The position numbers and the translations under genes were made by a program. From assembly GCA_951813575.1 (NCBI GenBank), contig OX638375.1, positions 2,929,042 to 2,993,041 on the forward strand: 64,000 bases of DNA, read 5' to 3'. This document shows positions 29,377-37,382 of the stretch, in pieces. This stretch comes from Candidatus Binatia bacterium. GTDB taxonomy: Bacteria > Desulfobacterota > Binatia > UBA9968 > JAJDTQ01. How positions within the stretch are numbered: position 1 is the stretch's first letter; every line of letters starts with the position of its first letter. The notes under the pieces are model-generated. The model was given only the letters and a program-made list of their open reading frames with translations. It searched no databases and was not told the DNA's origin.

Positions 29377-30545
29377 GACGCCTCCCTGGCGAGGATCATG
29401 GCGGACTGGCAGGCGGTGTTGCCGCCGTGGCCGCTCACCAGCGCCACCTCGGCGTCCTTCACCTGGCGGTCCGGGCCGTGCTCGTGCCGGATCTGCCGGA
29501 CGCCCTCCACGATCTGCAGCATGCCCTCGGTATGCCCCTCCGAAAGCTGCCCGCCCGACGTGTTGGTGGGCATGGCCCCGTCGAGCAACAGGGCGCCCGA
29601 GCCCGCGAAGGGTCCGCCTTCGCCCTTCTTGCAGAAACCGTAGTCCTCGAGCTGGAGCAGCACCATCTGCGTGAAGCAGTCATAGAGCTGCGCCGTGTCC
29701 ACGTCCTCGGGGCCGATGCCGGCCATGCGGTAGGCCGCCTCGCCCGCCTCCTTGGCCCCGGTGGTGAGCATGTTGCTCTCCTCGAACCACCCGCTCAGCC
29801 GGTTCCCGAAGCCGAAGCCCATGACATAGGCCGGCGGCCTCTTCAGGTCCCGGGCGCGCTCCGCCGAGGTCACCACCACCGCCGCGGCGCCGTCGATGTA
29901 GATGCTGCAGTCGTAGAGGCACAGCGGATCCACGATCATCCGGGCGCTCAGGTATTCCTCGATGGTCAGGGGTTTCTGGAAGAAGGCGTTGGGGTTCCGG
30001 CTCGCGTGGTCGCGGAACGCCACCGCGATGTGGCCCAGTTGCTCCTTGGTGGTGCCGTAGAGCTTCATGTGGCGCCGGGCGGACACCGCGTAGTTGGACG
30101 GAGCGCCGAACCAGCCGAACTCCGGCCCGAACTCGCCCTGGTTCTGGATGCCGATGTTCACCCGCTTGCGCGCGGTCTCGTTGCGGTGCGTGCGGGACCA
30201 GGTGTCCCGTCCGAACCCCACCACCACCGTGTTGCACAGCCCCGCGTCGATGGCCATGCAGGCCATGGCCACGCCCAGCACCTGGCTCGCGCCGCCGTTG
30301 TCGGTGGAGGTGCTGTAGGTGACGTTCAGGCCCAGCGCCGCCCCCACCCGCTGGTGGTGGCAGTAGACGTCGTCCGGCCCCCGGGTGACCAGCCCGTCCA
30401 CGTCCGCCTTGGTCAGCCCGGCATCCGCGATGGCGTTCCGCGCCGCCACCGCGAACATCCCGATGGGCCCCATCTCCGGCACCTTGCCGAGCTTGCTGTG
30501 CCCGACGCCCGCGATGGCGTACTTGCCTCGAAGGTTGTTGCTCAT
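29373..30545 (-). CDS. Thiolase-fold (SCPx/Ltp2-like) acyl-CoA enzyme lacking the usual nucleophilic cysteine
   Basis: The 390-residue thiolase-superfamily protein lies upstream of and is coupled to a DUF35 gene. Family features include AIAGVGHSKLG, AIADAGLTKADVDGLV, GPEDVDTAQLYDCFT and the C-terminal VSGHGGNTACQSAMIL. Where thiolases carry the acyl-accepting Cys (about residue 82), this one reads STDNGGAS. Known DUF35-paired enzymes of this type, such as Ltp2, are retro-aldolases rather than thiolases. An aldolase or related carbon-carbon lyase on an acyl-CoA is therefore a fair guess. Confidence 0.85.
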   Translation of the reverse strand: MSNNLRGKYAIAGVGHSKLGKVPEMGPIGMFAVAARNAIADAGLTKADVDGLVTRGPDDVYCHHQRVGAALGLNVTYSTSTDNGGASQVLGVAMACMAIDAGLCNTVVVGFGRDTWSRTHRNETARKRVNIGIQNQGEFGPEFGWFGAPSNYAVSARRHMKLYGTTKEQLGHIAVAFRDHASRNPNAFFQKPLTIEEYLSARMIVDPLCLYDCSIYIDGAAAVVVTSAERARDLKRPPAYVMGFGFGNRLSGWFEESNMLTTGAKEAGEAAYRMAGIGPEDVDTAQLYDCFTQMVLLQLEDYGFCKKGEGGPFAGSGALLLDGAMPTNTSGGQLSEGHTEGMLQIVEGVRQIRHEHGPDRQVKDAEVALVSGHGGNTACQSAMILAREAS

Positions 30546-30686
30546 GGGATTCCTCCTGGTGGTCTCTCGGTTCGGTCAGTCGACCGACAGCCACGATACA
30601 CGAAACGGGAGTGTTCGGCGAGGGTTGTCCGCGGTTCCCGTTTCATGGCAAGCCTCGTGAAAGCAGGGGTATGAACAGGCATTGCC

Positions 30687-31268
30687 ATGAGCGTCTTCAC
30701 CATCGGCCATTCCACCCATGCCCTCGACTCCTTCGTGGGCCTGTTGCGGCGTCACGGCGTCGACGAGGTCGCCGATGTACGCTCGACGCCGTACAGCCGC
30801 TTCAATCCGCAGTTCAACCGCGACTCGTTGGCGAACAGCCTTGTTCCACACGGTATCGGGTACGTGTTCCTCGGACACGAGTTGGGCGGACGGCCGGACG
30901 AGCCGGCCTGCTACGAGAACGGACGCATCCGTTACGACCGTGTCGCGGCCAGTCCCGTGTTTCAGCGGGGACTGGATCGGGTCATACAGGACGCCGCCGC
31001 CCGTAGCGTCGCGATAATGTGCGCGGAGAAGGAGCCGCTGGAATGCCATCGAACCCTGCTGGTGGCGCAGGCTCTGGGGGTCCGGAACGTCGCCGTCCAA
31101 CATATCCGGGCGGACGGCACCCTGGAGGACCATGCGGCGGCTATGGACCGGCTCCTGGTCATGCACGGCGATCCGCCGCAAGGGGAGCTGTTCGGCGCGG
31201 ATGGCGACAGGCTCAAGCGGGCCATCGCCCGGCAAACGGAGCGCATGGCATCAAGGAAAAGAAAGTGA
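30687..31268 (+). CDS. DUF488 family protein
   Basis: A 193-residue cytoplasmic protein of unknown function. DUF488 signatures are the N-terminal VFTIGHSTHALDSFVGLL, the ADVRSTPYSRFNPQFN segment, LGHELGG and the CAEKEPLECHRTLL motif with conserved Cys and His. A diverged copy of its last third (72 nt aligned, 59 identical) occurs at 37383-37454, across the accessory island. The gene is intact and is probably the resident copy. Confidence 0.88.
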   Translation: MSVFTIGHSTHALDSFVGLLRRHGVDEVADVRSTPYSRFNPQFNRDSLANSLVPHGIGYVFLGHELGGRPDEPACYENGRIRYDRVAASPVFQRGLDRVIQDAAARSVAIMCAEKEPLECHRTLLVAQALGVRNVAVQHIRADGTLEDHAAAMDRLLVMHGDPPQGELFGADGDRLKRAIARQTERMASRKRK

Positions 31269-31318
31269 GCGGTTGGAGAATGTAAACTGTGGGCTCGTTT
31301 GCAACTTCAACGCTAGGA

Positions 31319-32182
31319 TCAACGGAAGGTCCAGGTGGATTTGTCTCCAACGGACAGCGCGTCAGCTTGCCGAAAAACGCAATCAATGAGCAGGTCCAGT
31401 TGCTCGGCGCCGTTGTCAGTGAGGAAATGCCGCTCTCGGACGAGTGCATCCAGGCACGGCCAAAGTCGCGATAAGAGTTCGCATGCGCCACTGAAGTCCG
31501 ACGCGCGCGCGCGGTATTCGACGATTCCCGCCGCGACGAAGGCGGAGTGGTACGACTGGTCGTACCGTCGAGGCACTCCTCGCACCGCGCTAATTATCAT
31601 GTTCTCAGGTTCGGACATCGCACCTAGATCGTGGCGAAAGACGGTCCTGACCATGTCCTCCAAAAACAGGCACTGATGGATGTACTCATGGAAGAGATGC
31701 TCACCACAATCCTTCCCGGTCCAAGAGGACACAGCCAACCAAATGAAACCGATGCGGTTGGACACGCTACCGCCGGTGTGCGCGCTTTTCTTGGCCAGGA
31801 GCACGAAGGGAACGGCATTGCAGAAGACGGTAAAAGTGTGGGGAAAATTGCGCCGGAACCAACGCAAGCCGTCCTTTACGACGGGCTCCCAGTGCTGTCG
31901 TTCCACATCGGTGTATTCGCAGTAGCGATCAAGCGTCTCGACCGCCATCAAGTCGCGAAGCGCGGATGAAACACCAGCGGTGTCATACTGGTCCCAGACG
32001 AAACGCGGAGCACCATGGTTCGGGGCCAGAGAGACTTCCGGTGATTGGAGGGCGCAGATGGCGCGCCAGAAAGGAATGCTGTCCACCCCGTCGCAAGCAG
32101 CGACGAATCCCCGGATTGAATCGATATTTTCGTCAACCCGTCGGGGGGATACGCAGGTGACGTTCTCCTCAAAGTTCCGCAA
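31319..32182 (-). CDS. Putative HExxH-type peptide modification enzyme (aKG-HExxH peptide beta-hydroxylase-like)
   Basis: A 287-residue protein with the metal motif HEYIH (His165, Glu166, His169) in EHLFHEYIHQCLFLEDM. About 40 residues later comes VPRRYDQSYHSAFVAAGI (Arg205/206, His212). A leucine-rich HExxH followed by a W/V-PRxx...HxxF segment is the pattern of the HEXXH peptide-modification family, whose studied members are iron/2-oxoglutarate peptide hydroxylases acting on RiPP precursors. It is shorter than many members, and the assignment comes from reading the motif, not from a search; a metalloprotease remains possible. It is third in a leftward unit with the 82- and 321-residue genes, in low-GC DNA. 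Confidence 0.5.
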   Translation of the reverse strand: MRNFEENVTCVSPRRVDENIDSIRGFVAACDGVDSIPFWRAICALQSPEVSLAPNHGAPRFVWDQYDTAGVSSALRDLMAVETLDRYCEYTDVERQHWEPVVKDGLRWFRRNFPHTFTVFCNAVPFVLLAKKSAHTGGSVSNRIGFIWLAVSSWTGKDCGEHLFHEYIHQCLFLEDMVRTVFRHDLGAMSEPENMIISAVRGVPRRYDQSYHSAFVAAGIVEYRARASDFSGACELLSRLWPCLDALVRERHFLTDNGAEQLDLLIDCVFRQADALSVGDKSTWTFR

Positions 32183-32202
32183 TTTCGCTTGACGAGGTGT
32201 GT

Positions 32203-32451
32203 TCAGGACGTCTTCCGACCGCGATGGCGCCGAAGGGCGTCGATCACAAGGTGAACGGGCGGACTCACGAGGCCGCGGGGTGTGGATCCGGCTTGCACCT
32301 GACCGACGCTGTCCGTCGCCAGGTTTGCGACGACCGACGTGGCGCCCGACGAACCTGATCGATGCGCGTCGAGGTACCTTCGGATGTTGACGGCAACCGA
32401 CTCGGAAATAAACAGTGGGGTGTCGTCACGGCCTCGTGTGTCGTTGTCCAT
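32203..32451 (-). CDS. Hypothetical 82-residue protein; candidate substrate or partner of the HExxH enzyme
   Basis: Not recognised. The ATG at 32451 has AAGGAA 6 nt upstream; a TTG at 32577 would give a longer form with no ribosome site. The product is charged and has no signal peptide. It reads as a polar N-terminus, an amphipathic segment (ISESVAVNIRRYLDAH, about 16-31), a small-residue middle rich in Ser, Gly, Thr and Val, and a basic tail. Gene size and position, 20 nt before the HExxH gene, would suit a leader/core precursor peptide, but no known precursor motif is seen. Confidence 0.55.
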   Translation of the reverse strand: MDNDTRGRDDTPLFISESVAVNIRRYLDAHRSGSSGATSVVANLATDSVGQVQAGSTPRGLVSPPVHLVIDALRRHRGRKTS

Positions 32452-32589
32452 TGGAGATTCCTTCATCAAGCGCCGGGCGGCGCAACTGTGAAAGCTGATC
32501 TGACTGTAACCACCAGAAGCCATTGTCGAAGATAAGCGGGGATCAGTGGCATCGGGCGCAGCATGCCAATTGACCAAGTCGTCCGAAAC

Positions 32590-33555
32590 CTATCCGAAGA
32601 CCATAAAGTAATGAAGGAACGGCCAAGGCTCGTTGTCCTGCGTGGCGAAGATCTCGAAAGGGGCTTGGTACGAGAAGGCGGAGTTGAAGCCACTGTCCTC
32701 GCGGATTGCCTTCGGCAGAAGGTCGGACTGGAACAATTCCTTAACCTGCGTAACCTGCGTAACCTGCGGGCCTTCCTGGAACCATACACCCAGCCGGTAG
32801 TAGTTCCCCTTGAAGCCTTCTTTTTTGCGAATCCCTAGATAGTCATCGATTACGCGAGCAGGGTTGCCGGTCAGTAGGGTCGCGATTGCACTAGGTATCG
32901 CTCGCGGATTACCCAGCGGTTTCTGTTGCCGTTGACGGATGCTAGGAGGAAGAAAGGTCAGCATACGGGCGGAACTTACCGGGATTCCCGGGTAGCCGCC
33001 CACGGCATCTGGGCCAACCTTGGCAATGACATCGGAAAAGCGCAACGCGTAACCACAGTCCCGGGGCTCCGGACCGATTTCCCAACTTACAAATACGACG
33101 CCATCGTCTTCTGGGTCCGTCCGGAAGTTGAGGTCGCCCTCTGGCAGAGACCGGGCGTTGGATTTCTTCTTTACGGTGTTGCTACGGAACGCGTGATGAG
33201 TCAAGTGGGTGTTGTCGGCGGTGTCGCGGAGGTCTCGCACCCCCTGCCAGTACCTGAAAACTGAACAGTCCATATTTTCTTGGTCTTTCACGTCGTGCAC
33301 GATGAAGACCTGCCAGAAGGTATCGGCTTCGATGCCGATCCATTGCCTTCTGGCCGCGCAGTGGTAAAGGGCGGCACCTTCGACAAAAGAGGTGGGCAGT
33401 CCCCGGGTCTTCCAATTCGCGAGCTGAGCGTCCCCAAGCCCGGACCGGTTACTGCTAGGGCCAGATTTCAAGAAATTGCGCGTCTCAGCAACAAGGGCAC
33501 TGTTGCGGAGCCAATCTTTAAGGGTACTCCTCAGATTAGTTTCATCGGTGACCAT
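32590..33555 (-). CDS. Hypothetical protein, 321 residues, first gene of the island operon
   Basis: Not recognised. No signal peptide or membrane helix. It is rich in aromatic residues towards both ends (ALYHCAARRQWIGIEADTFW; PWPFLHYFMVFG). A short Val-Thr-Gln triplet repeat (VTQVTQV, near 275) is encoded by a 9-nt DNA repeat, GTAACCTGC three times, at about 32744-32770. A near-consensus promoter lies about 70 nt upstream. A 138-nt gap separates it from the 82-residue gene. Base composition is lower in GC than the flanking chromosome. Confidence 0.65.
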   Translation of the reverse strand: MVTDETNLRSTLKDWLRNSALVAETRNFLKSGPSSNRSGLGDAQLANWKTRGLPTSFVEGAALYHCAARRQWIGIEADTFWQVFIVHDVKDQENMDCSVFRYWQGVRDLRDTADNTHLTHHAFRSNTVKKKSNARSLPEGDLNFRTDPEDDGVVFVSWEIGPEPRDCGYALRFSDVIAKVGPDAVGGYPGIPVSSARMLTFLPPSIRQRQQKPLGNPRAIPSAIATLLTGNPARVIDDYLGIRKKEGFKGNYYRLGVWFQEGPQVTQVTQVKELFQSDLLPKAIREDSGFNSAFSYQAPFEIFATQDNEPWPFLHYFMVFG

Positions 33556-33622
33556 GGGGGCTCAGGTTCGAAGTCACATTGGCATGTTTGACCTAGCGTC
33601 CAACAATACAGCAGGCACCACT

Positions 33623-33652
33623 ACTATAGCCTAACGGAGCCCTCGCTGTCAA
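33623..33652 (-). promoter_or_regulatory. Strong sigma-70-like promoter of the leftward island operon
   Basis: On the minus strand, TTGACA (33652-33647) is followed after 18 nt by TATAGT (33628-33623): 6 of 6 and 5 of 6 consensus bases. Transcription would start near 33615, about 60 nt before the ATG at 33555, and run through the 321-residue, 82-residue and HExxH genes. It is the best promoter match I noticed in the window. Confidence 0.7.
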
Positions 33653-33752
33653 ACGAGAGGCATCATTTGAAGACGCAACTATTCTCGCGGCTCGACGAAA
33701 TGTTCCAGCGTTGCCAAGAACTAAAGTGGCGAGGGGACAATTGAGCTGCTGT

Positions 33753-33783
33753 TTGACTTGATAAATCCCTTCGTTTGTGTAAT
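33753..33783 (+). promoter_or_regulatory. Possible promoter for the small exported protein genes
   Basis: TTGACT (33753-33758) and TGTAAT (33778-33783, 5 of 6) are separated by 19 nt, slightly longer than usual. It would place the start near 33790, about 37 nt before the ATG at 33827. Confidence 0.35.
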
Positions 33784-33826
33784 CATCAACCGCAGAATAG
33801 GCGCCCCCGCAAGAAAGAGGTCAACC

Positions 33827-34111
33827 ATGAGCATTTCAAGTGCCTTCATTCTCGCGTTTATCTCCTCCTGGATCTCCACCACCGCACCCGCAGTGCCGGA
33901 CTTGCCGCCTTCAAGGGCGGAATTTGCCCTGGACGAACGCACCACGTCCTACAGGCGCTGTATGCGCCGTTGTGAGGCCCGGTGTCGAGCGACTAGCGGC
34001 CTTGTCCCAGGCTCCTTCACCGTCAGCAAACCAGCAATGGTCGAAAAGTACCTACGTTGTATCAACTCCTGCCGCCCGGGTTGTGCGTTGGAGCAGCCAG
34101 ATCGGAGTTGA
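33827..34111 (+). CDS. Small exported cysteine-rich protein
   Basis: A 94-residue protein of unknown function. The N-terminus (MSISSAFILAFISSW...APAVP) looks like a signal peptide cut near residue 20. The mature part carries two copies of C-x3-C-x3-C: CMRRCEARC and CINSCRPGC, about 30 residues apart, suggesting paired disulfides or metal binding. AGAGG lies before the ATG. The next gene starts 3 nt after the stop. It lies in low-GC DNA. Confidence 0.65.
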   Translation: MSISSAFILAFISSWISTTAPAVPDLPPSRAEFALDERTTSYRRCMRRCEARCRATSGLVPGSFTVSKPAMVEKYLRCINSCRPGCALEQPDRS

Positions 34112-34114
34112 AAT

Positions 34115-34702
34115 ATGTACCTTCTTCCGGCCATCTTCATCAAGGTTTTCCTGCTCCTCATACTGATGCAGATCAACATGTCCCACGCCGAGGAATTCAC
34201 GTTGAAGGGCACGTTGCGTGTGTGTCTAGATAGTTACCGGCTGTTTTCCAACCCAATTCCATTTCAAGAGGATGAAGACTACTGCGATGTCCCCGCTAAC
34301 CGGTTCATCGACGGCGTGGACGAGTCTCGGAAGGCAGGCTTTCAACTCCCCATCCGGAAGGTGCTGCGACAGGTCAAAGGGCTATTCAGCAACCCGAAGA
34401 ATGGGAGCGTCACCCGTCAGCTTTCGCGCGAAATCGGCCAGTGTATCGACACGTATCACGATATTCAGAGCCTGCGGAAGCGCGACACGTGTATCGTCGA
34501 GTTATCCCCAAAGACCGTTCGCTTCTGGAAGCTCCCCGCCCGGAAACGGGTTAAGATAGATGCCAAGCAGGCCATCTGGGCATCCTATCGCGCGCTCTCG
34601 GCAGGCAACCAAGAGCATTTCGTTAGCGCGGAAGAGTTTCTTTGCGAACATCCCTGGTGCTGGCCCAATCCTTACATGATCGGTGAAGTTCGTCCGTGGT
34701 AG
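34115..34702 (+). CDS. Exported protein, paralogue A of a tandem pair
   Basis: A 195-residue protein with a hydrophobic signal (to about NMSHA, residue 24). The mature domain shares long stretches with the next gene, including NPIPFQEDEDYC, FIDGVDESRKAG, LSREIGQCI and SLRKRDTCIVE. Four cysteines are conserved between the two. It carries about 25 extra C-terminal residues (FVSAEEFLCEHPWCWPNP). The C...C...FIDGVDE pattern faintly recalls Rap1a/Tai immunity proteins, too weak to assign. GGAG precedes the ATG. Confidence 0.7.
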   Translation: MYLLPAIFIKVFLLLILMQINMSHAEEFTLKGTLRVCLDSYRLFSNPIPFQEDEDYCDVPANRFIDGVDESRKAGFQLPIRKVLRQVKGLFSNPKNGSVTRQLSREIGQCIDTYHDIQSLRKRDTCIVELSPKTVRFWKLPARKRVKIDAKQAIWASYRALSAGNQEHFVSAEEFLCEHPWCWPNPYMIGEVRPW

Positions 34703-34722
34703 CCAGAAAGGAGTTATCCACA

Positions 34723-35229
34723 ATGAGAGTATTAGTAGCAGTCGTCGCGACAGCGGTTCTCTTAGCAGCCTCTTCCTCACTATCCGCTCATTCTCAGCAG
34801 TCGTACGAGCAACTGTCGTTGAAGGACACGATACTCGGCTGCCTGACAGGCTATGTCCTCTACACGAACCCAATTCCATTCCAAGAGGACGAAGATTTCT
34901 GCCACGTTCAGGAAAACCCATTCATCGACGGCGTGGACGAATCCCGGAAGGCAGGCCTTCAACTCCCGATCCGGGAGGTGCTGCGACAGCTCAAGGGGCT
35001 ATTCAGCCATCCGCAAAACAGCAGCATCTCAAGGCAGCTCTCGCGCGAGTTGGGGCAATGTATCAAGACGTACTATCAGGTTCAGAGCCTGCGGAAGCGC
35101 GACACGTGCATAGTCGAGCCATCCCAAGAGACCGCTCGCTTCTGGAAGCACCCCGCTGGGAAGCCGGTCAAGATCGATGCCAAGCAAGCAATCCGGGCAG
35201 CTTATCGCGCGCTTCCAGATGACGTGTGA
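34723..35229 (+). CDS. Exported protein, paralogue B of a tandem pair
   Basis: A 168-residue protein with a clear signal peptide (MRVLVAVVATAVLLAASSSLSA). The mature domain is very similar to the preceding gene (NPIPFQEDEDFC, FIDGVDESRKAGLQLPI, QSLRKRDTCIVE), so the two arose by tandem duplication. AAAGGAG lies 10 nt before the ATG at 34723. The stop lies 6 nt before the IS21 left end, so the IS did not damage the gene. Function unknown. Confidence 0.72.
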   Translation: MRVLVAVVATAVLLAASSSLSAHSQQSYEQLSLKDTILGCLTGYVLYTNPIPFQEDEDFCHVQENPFIDGVDESRKAGLQLPIREVLRQLKGLFSHPQNSSISRQLSRELGQCIKTYYQVQSLRKRDTCIVEPSQETARFWKHPAGKPVKIDAKQAIRAAYRALPDDV

Positions 35230-35417
35230 TCATCGTGTCAATGGCAACCGAAAACTGCACACTTTTGGCAATCGAAAACTGCACAGTTCCGAGAAGGGCG
35301 TCAGTGCAGATCTGACGCTCTTCGGTTGGTTCCGGTCGGGCGAGAGGGGTTGGACGGAGGGCGCGTAGCGACTGGAGTCCAACCCCTCTCGCGTGCCGGA
35401 TCGGCAGGACCTGGTGT

Positions 35418-36215
35418 TCATAGCGCAACCCCTTGGCGGGGCTGCTCGGATGCGGGCCGTACCAGGTTCCGGTGCTCGCGCATCCGGTAGCTGTTGCCGC
35501 GGATGTTGACGATGTGGCAGTGGTGCAGCAGCCGGTCAATGAGGGCTGCGGCCATGACCTCGTCACCGAGGACGCCGCCCCAGTCCTCAAAGCCCTTGTT
35601 GGAGGTGAGCACGGTGGAGGCACGCTCGTGCCTGGCGTTGATGAGCTGGAAGAAGAGCACGGCGCCGTCCTGGCTGACGGGCAGGTAGCCGATCTCGTCC
35701 ACCACGAGCAAAGCGGGATGGGTGAGGACCCGCAGCCGACGGGAGAGATCGCCGGCGGCCTTGGCGTCCATAAGCGATTCGATCAGTCCCGCCAGGGTAC
35801 CGTAGTAGACGCGACGGCCGGACTCGGCGGCGGCGACGGCCAGACTGATGGCCAGATGCGTTTTCCCGACTCCTGGCGGGCCGAGAAAAATGACGTTTTC
35901 GCGGCGCTCGAGGAAGCCGAGTTCATGGAGGCTCTCGATCTGCTCGCGCTTGATGCTGGGCTGGAAGGCGAAGTCGAACTGGCCCAGGGTCTTCACGGTC
36001 GGCAGCCGGGACGAGCGCATGGCGGTTTGGAGGCGACGGTTGTTGCGAAGCCTGATCTGGGCGTCCAACAACTGCTCGATGGCCTCGGCTGCGGTGGCCG
36101 CGCCGCTATCCGCTTGGGCGAGGATGCCATCCACGGCTTCCAGGGCACCGGGCATCTTGAGGTCTGCGAGCATCTCCCGCAGCCGGTCGCGCCGGTTGCC
36201 TGCCTCGGCCCTCAT
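35418..36215 (-). CDS. istB: IS21 helper ATPase IstB
   Basis: A 265-residue AAA+ ATPase that assembles on target DNA and activates the transposase. Walker A is GPPGVGKTHLA, Walker B is LLVVDEIGYLPV, and sensor region STVLTSNKGFEDWG follows. The ATG at 36215 overlaps the istA stop as ATGA, usual for this family, and trims an artefactual upstream extension. Confidence 0.95.
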   Translation of the reverse strand: MRAEAGNRRDRLREMLADLKMPGALEAVDGILAQADSGAATAAEAIEQLLDAQIRLRNNRRLQTAMRSSRLPTVKTLGQFDFAFQPSIKREQIESLHELGFLERRENVIFLGPPGVGKTHLAISLAVAAAESGRRVYYGTLAGLIESLMDAKAAGDLSRRLRVLTHPALLVVDEIGYLPVSQDGAVLFFQLINARHERASTVLTSNKGFEDWGGVLGDEVMAAALIDRLLHHCHIVNIRGNSYRMREHRNLVRPASEQPRQGVAL

Positions 36216-37231
36216 GACACGGCCTCCGCATAGACGCTCAGCGGGCGGCGCTCGACGTCCACGGTAACGGGCAGGGGGCGCCGGGTCGGTTGGGGGAGCC
36301 TGGCGCCAAGGCGTCGGTACGGGCAGCTCGCCAAGGGCAGCAGCGCCTGTTGCTCGTCGCGCTCGAAGCGATCCACCGGACGCTCCCCGGTGGTGCCGTG
36401 CCGGCGCACGTTGGCGGTTCTCTCGAGCCACAAAAGCGCCTGCTCGTTGAGATCCTCGTCGTTGACGAACTCCCGGCCGTAGAAGAAGCTGTTGCGGATG
36501 TAACGGATCGGCCGCTCCACCTTGCCCTTGGTCTGTGCTCGGTAGGGCCGGCATGCCCGAGTCCGGAACCCCCAGTGCGCGGCGAACCGCAGGAAGTCCG
36601 CGTTCAGTACCAGTTGGCCCCCGCCCACGCGGCTGTCCGACAGCACCACCGAGCGCATCTGATCGAACAAGAGCTCCCGCGGTACCCCGCCGAACCACCC
36701 GAAGGCGCTCTCCAGGCCTTCGATCAGTACCGCCATCGTCTGTCGGCGGTAGAACCGCAGCCACAAGAGCCGCGAGTGGCTCAGAACCGCCACCAGCGCA
36801 TGCCGCCGCCCCCAGGGAAGCGTGAACGTCGCAAAGTCCACCTGCCCCTGCCGCCCCGCTGGCGTCTCGAACCGCACCACCGCCTCCTCAGGCTCCCGCG
36901 GCCGCACCGCCCGAACGTAGCCCCTCACACGGACGTACCCGCCCGTGTAGCCTGCCGCCCGGACCTCGTCGTACAGCCGCTTCGCCGACAACCGGGGGAA
37001 CTCCGCCAGTCGCGCATCGATGATCCCCTTGTACCGGTCCAGCTTGTGCTCAACCGCAGGCCGCGGGCTGTACCGCGTCCCGCCTCCCTCAAGGTCCCGG
37101 TCCAACTGCCCCGTCTCGATCCACTCGTGGATCGTCCGGCGGCTCACCCCGAACCGCCGCGACAGCTCCGTCTTCGTTACACCTTGTTCCAGGTAGTGCC
37201 TGAGCAGCATCCTTGTCTCCCATCCGTGCAT
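36212..37231 (-). CDS. istA: IS21 transposase IstA
   Basis: A 339-residue DDE-type transposase. An N-terminal helix-turn-helix (VTKTELSRRFGVSRRTIHEWI) binds the ends. The catalytic core shows QVDFATF for the first Asp, LLFDQMRSVV for the second and the Glu in KGKVERPIRYIRNSFF. The ATG at 37231 is chosen because the frame upstream runs into the terminal repeats. istB overlaps its stop. Confidence 0.94.
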   Translation of the reverse strand: MHGWETRMLLRHYLEQGVTKTELSRRFGVSRRTIHEWIETGQLDRDLEGGGTRYSPRPAVEHKLDRYKGIIDARLAEFPRLSAKRLYDEVRAAGYTGGYVRVRGYVRAVRPREPEEAVVRFETPAGRQGQVDFATFTLPWGRRHALVAVLSHSRLLWLRFYRRQTMAVLIEGLESAFGWFGGVPRELLFDQMRSVVLSDSRVGGGQLVLNADFLRFAAHWGFRTRACRPYRAQTKGKVERPIRYIRNSFFYGREFVNDEDLNEQALLWLERTANVRRHGTTGERPVDRFERDEQQALLPLASCPYRRLGARLPQPTRRPLPVTVDVERRPLSVYAEAVS

Positions 37232-37382
37232 CTGTGCTCCGCTCCGTTCCTGTTGGTCTTGCCAACAGCGTGGACCCGGGCACTTACACCGGCAATCAAT
37301 GTGTGCAGTTTTCGGTTGCCACAAATGGGAGATTTACAGTTGCCACCAACACATCGTGAACAGTTCGGGTTGGCGTGGCTCA

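Larger units (their letters stand above)
35236..37351. mobile_element. IS21-family insertion sequence, 2116 bp, with 5-bp target duplication CATCG
   Basis: The ends are TGTCAATGGCAAC on the left and, on the opposite strand at the right, TGTTGGTGGCAAC. Typical IS21 multiple terminal repeats are present: GGCAACCGAAAACTGCACAC at 35243-35262 and, inverted, at 37301-37320, plus GGCAATCGAAAACTGCACAG at 35267-35286. CATCG flanks the element on both sides (35231-35235 and 37352-37356). istA and istB are intact and overlap. Both genes read leftward. The element looks complete and perhaps active. Confidence 0.92.

Noticed and set aside
31631..31969. Plus-strand frame inside the HExxH gene
   Set aside because: No ribosome site or recognisable motif, and it is fully antisense to a gene with a meaningful metal motif.
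32590..33555. 321-residue protein as a HopA1-like (class V lanthipeptide) component
   Set aside because: Considered because of the neighbouring HExxH gene, but none of the HopA1 features I know could be found, and no lanthipeptide kinase or lyase is present.
34115..35229. Tandem exported proteins as Rap1a/Tai T6SS immunity proteins
   Set aside because: Only a faint C...C...hIDGhD resemblance; no T6SS effector or VgrG is nearby. Kept as unknown.
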